Source of the DNA: Actinoplanes cyaneus
GTDB taxonomy: Bacteria > Actinomycetota > Actinomycetes > Mycobacteriales > Micromonosporaceae
Assembly (NCBI RefSeq): GCF_016862095.1
Contig: NZ_BOMH01000011.1
Coordinates: 1-51,350, forward strand
Reading direction: 5' to 3'
DNA length: 51,350 bases
Shown here: positions 50,320 to 51,350 of the stretch, in pieces
How the letters are laid out: each line of letters starts with the position of its first letter
Position numbering within the stretch: position 1 is the stretch's first letter
Made by a program: the position numbers and the translations under genes
Notes under the pieces: model-generated
Database searches by the model: none
What the model was told of the DNA's origin: nothing
What the model saw: the letters and a program-made list of their open reading frames with translations, nothing else

Positions 50320-50847
50320 ATGGCTGACTCCGTCGTCTTCGACCAGATCCCCGTCGTCCGTGCCATCGGGCGAGGCACCACCTCGCTGGCCGCTTTCCAC
50401 GACGCGCTGGTGACCATGGAGTGCGGTTTCTACAACCTCGTCCGGCTCTCCAGCGTCATCCCGCCCGGCACCGCCGTCGACCCGAGCGGCAAGGCGCCGG
50501 TCCCGGTCGGCGCGTGGGGCGACAAGCTCTACTGCGTCTACGCCGAGCAGCACGCCAGCCAGCCCGGCGAGGAGGCGTGGGCCGGCATCGGCTGGGTCCA
50601 GCGGCGCGACGGGCAGGGTGGCCTGTTCGTCGAGCACGAGGGCACCAGCGAGGCGTTCGTCCGCGAGCAGATCAAGGCCAGCCTCGGTGACCTCGTCAAG
50701 GGCCACGAGGACGAGTTCGACGGCCCGGACTACGTCGTCCACGGCGTGGTCTCCGACGGCGAGCCCGTCTGCGCGATGGTCCTCGCACCCTACGAGACCG
50801 CTCCGTGGCGGGGCATCCGCGCCACCGACCCGCCCGGCATGAACTGA
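50320..50847 (+). CDS. Pyruvoyl-dependent arginine decarboxylase family protein
   Basis: This 175-residue protein is of the PvlArgDC family, which self-cleaves at an internal Ser to form a pyruvoyl cofactor and decarboxylates arginine to agmatine. The cleavage motif is visible as FYNLVRLSSVIPPG (Ser44-Ser45, SSxxPP). Other family segments are GAWGDKLYCVYAEQHASQPG, EEAWAGIGWVQRRDGQGGLF, VEHEGTSEAFVREQIKASL (with the likely catalytic Glu) and VVSDGEPVCAMVLAPYE. Length fits the archaeal enzymes. AAGGAGA precedes ATG 50320. A 14-bp stem terminator follows, so it is monocistronic. Agmatine would feed polyamine synthesis; no agmatinase gene is in view. Confidence 0.92.
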   Translation: MADSVVFDQIPVVRAIGRGTTSLAAFHDALVTMECGFYNLVRLSSVIPPGTAVDPSGKAPVPVGAWGDKLYCVYAEQHASQPGEEAWAGIGWVQRRDGQGGLFVEHEGTSEAFVREQIKASLGDLVKGHEDEFDGPDYVVHGVVSDGEPVCAMVLAPYETAPWRGIRATDPPGMN

Positions 50848-50859
50848 TCGTTGCACCCC

Positions 50860-50894
50860 AAAGGCCTCGCTCCGGCTCTCGGAGCGAGGCCTTT
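50860..50894 (+). terminator. Strong terminator after the arginine decarboxylase gene
   Basis: Perfect 14-bp stem AAAGGCCTCGCTCC (50860-50873) / GGAGCGAGGCCTTT (50881-50894) with a 7-nt loop, starting 13 bp after the stop codon. The A-stem/T-stem ends make it function in both directions. Confidence 0.92.
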
Positions 50895-50985
50895 CCACGT
50901 CCGGCCGCGGTCCGCCGGGTCACCCGTGATGATTGAAATCCGCATCCGGGCCGTACCACGGTCCTCGTTCTGATGTGATGCTCCG

Positions 50986-51237
50986 ATGATGGGTGCGGTG
51001 GTCATTGCTCTGAGCATCTGGACGGTCTCGTCCGCGGCGTTCCTGCTGTTCTCGTCCCCGGCCCGCACGCCGCGCATCCGGGCCTGGCGCTTCACCCCGC
51101 TGCTGACCGCCGGGTTCGCGATTCCGGTGGCCGCCGCGTACGCCCTCGGCGACGTCCCCACCGTCATGTCCCTGCTGGCAGCGGCCGTCGCCTCCGCCGG
51201 AGTCCTCCACTGCCTGCCCCGCCCAGCCGAAGCCTGA
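50986..51237 (+). CDS. Small membrane protein, 83 residues
   Basis: This protein has about three hydrophobic helices: VVIALSIWTVSSAAFLLFSS, FTPLLTAGFAIPVAAAYALG and VMSLLAAAVASAGVLHCLPR. A basic loop (PARTPRIRAWR) would face the cytoplasm. The start is ATG 50986 or the adjoining ATG one codon on. No family is recognised. It is isolated between a terminator and the terminal repeats. Confidence 0.6.
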   Translation: MMGAVVIALSIWTVSSAAFLLFSSPARTPRIRAWRFTPLLTAGFAIPVAAAYALGDVPTVMSLLAAAVASAGVLHCLPRPAEA

Positions 51238-51249
51238 CCGCATTCGCGC

Positions 51250-51350
51250 CGCCCCGCGCCGCGCCACCCCGCGCCACCCCGCGCCACCCCGCGCCACCCC
51301 GCGCCGCGCCGCGCCGCGCCGCCCCGCGCCGCCCCGCGCCGCCCCGCGCC
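51250..51350. repeat. C-rich 10-bp tandem repeats at the window end
   Basis: Four copies of GCGCCACCCC (51261-51300) are followed by two of GCGCCGCGCC (51301-51320) and three of GCCCCGCGCC (51321-51350). The strand carries almost only C and G, with strong C bias. The array runs to the last base, so its full length is not visible. Confidence 0.92.

Overview
The window is about 72% G+C, with strong third-position G/C bias, many GTG starts and Shine-Dalgarno-type sites. Its gene content is that of a filamentous actinomycete: a family 2B encapsulin with a 2-methylisoborneol synthase, a class II lanthipeptide cluster, orphan GAF histidine kinases and an actinobacterial tad locus. The lanthipeptide core peptide equals, as far as I recall, that of deoxyactagardine B. 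This makes Actinoplanes or a close Micromonosporaceae relative the best guess; no rRNA or other taxonomic marker is present.

Layout. 0.3-10.6 kb is ordinary accessory chromosome: a PEP mutase/isocitrate lyase-fold enzyme; a quinone-oxidoreductase-like dehydrogenase divergent from a TetR regulator across two copies of one palindromic operator; an FBP zinc-finger protein; two GAF-containing histidine kinases; a CadD-type transporter; and three proteins of unknown function, two of them exported. 10.8-14.2 kb is an operon for an encapsulin shell with an inserted cyclic-nucleotide-binding domain, its terpene-cyclase cargo (2-methylisoborneol synthase) and geranyl diphosphate C-methyltransferase. 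A GH15 hydrolase follows. 16.3-18.2 kb is a two-gene AAA ATPase + RloB module resembling AbiL/RloAB phage defence. 18.2-25.9 kb holds an HxlR/SDR pair, an aldo-keto reductase, a PLP aminotransferase, a 43-residue exported peptide with a strong ribosome-binding site, a GH13-fold protein, a small membrane protein and an AraC/VOC pair.

25.8-35.0 kb, mostly minus strand, starts with a stand-alone receiver protein and runs through TadE-, TadG-, CpaB- and TadZ-like proteins, TadA, TadB and TadC to a third GAF/PAS histidine kinase. No Flp pilin or prepilin peptidase is visible. 35.2-47.9 kb is the lanthipeptide cluster: ParB-fold (StrR-like) regulator, precursor lanA, a 13-bp hairpin, lanM, a luciferase-like monooxygenase (GarO type), a LuxR-type regulator with an altered receiver, a MacB/FtsX-type ABC transporter, and a divergent NarL-type two-component pair. 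LanA would be dehydrated and cyclised by LanM and possibly S-oxidised by the monooxygenase; the ABC pair could export it or give immunity. No leader peptidase is encoded here. 48-51.2 kb holds an endonuclease/phosphatase-fold protein divergent from an alpha/beta hydrolase-MarR operon across a 20-bp perfect palindrome, a pyruvoyl-dependent arginine decarboxylase and a small membrane protein. The window ends in C-rich 10-bp tandem repeats.

The least expected non-coding signal is a roughly 53-bp near-perfect palindrome present four times (198-248, 6805-6857, 19714-19770, 24116-24168). Each copy lies just 3' of a gene, and two are near 28-29-bp tandem arrays. No tRNA, rRNA, CRISPR array, transposase or phage gene was recognised.
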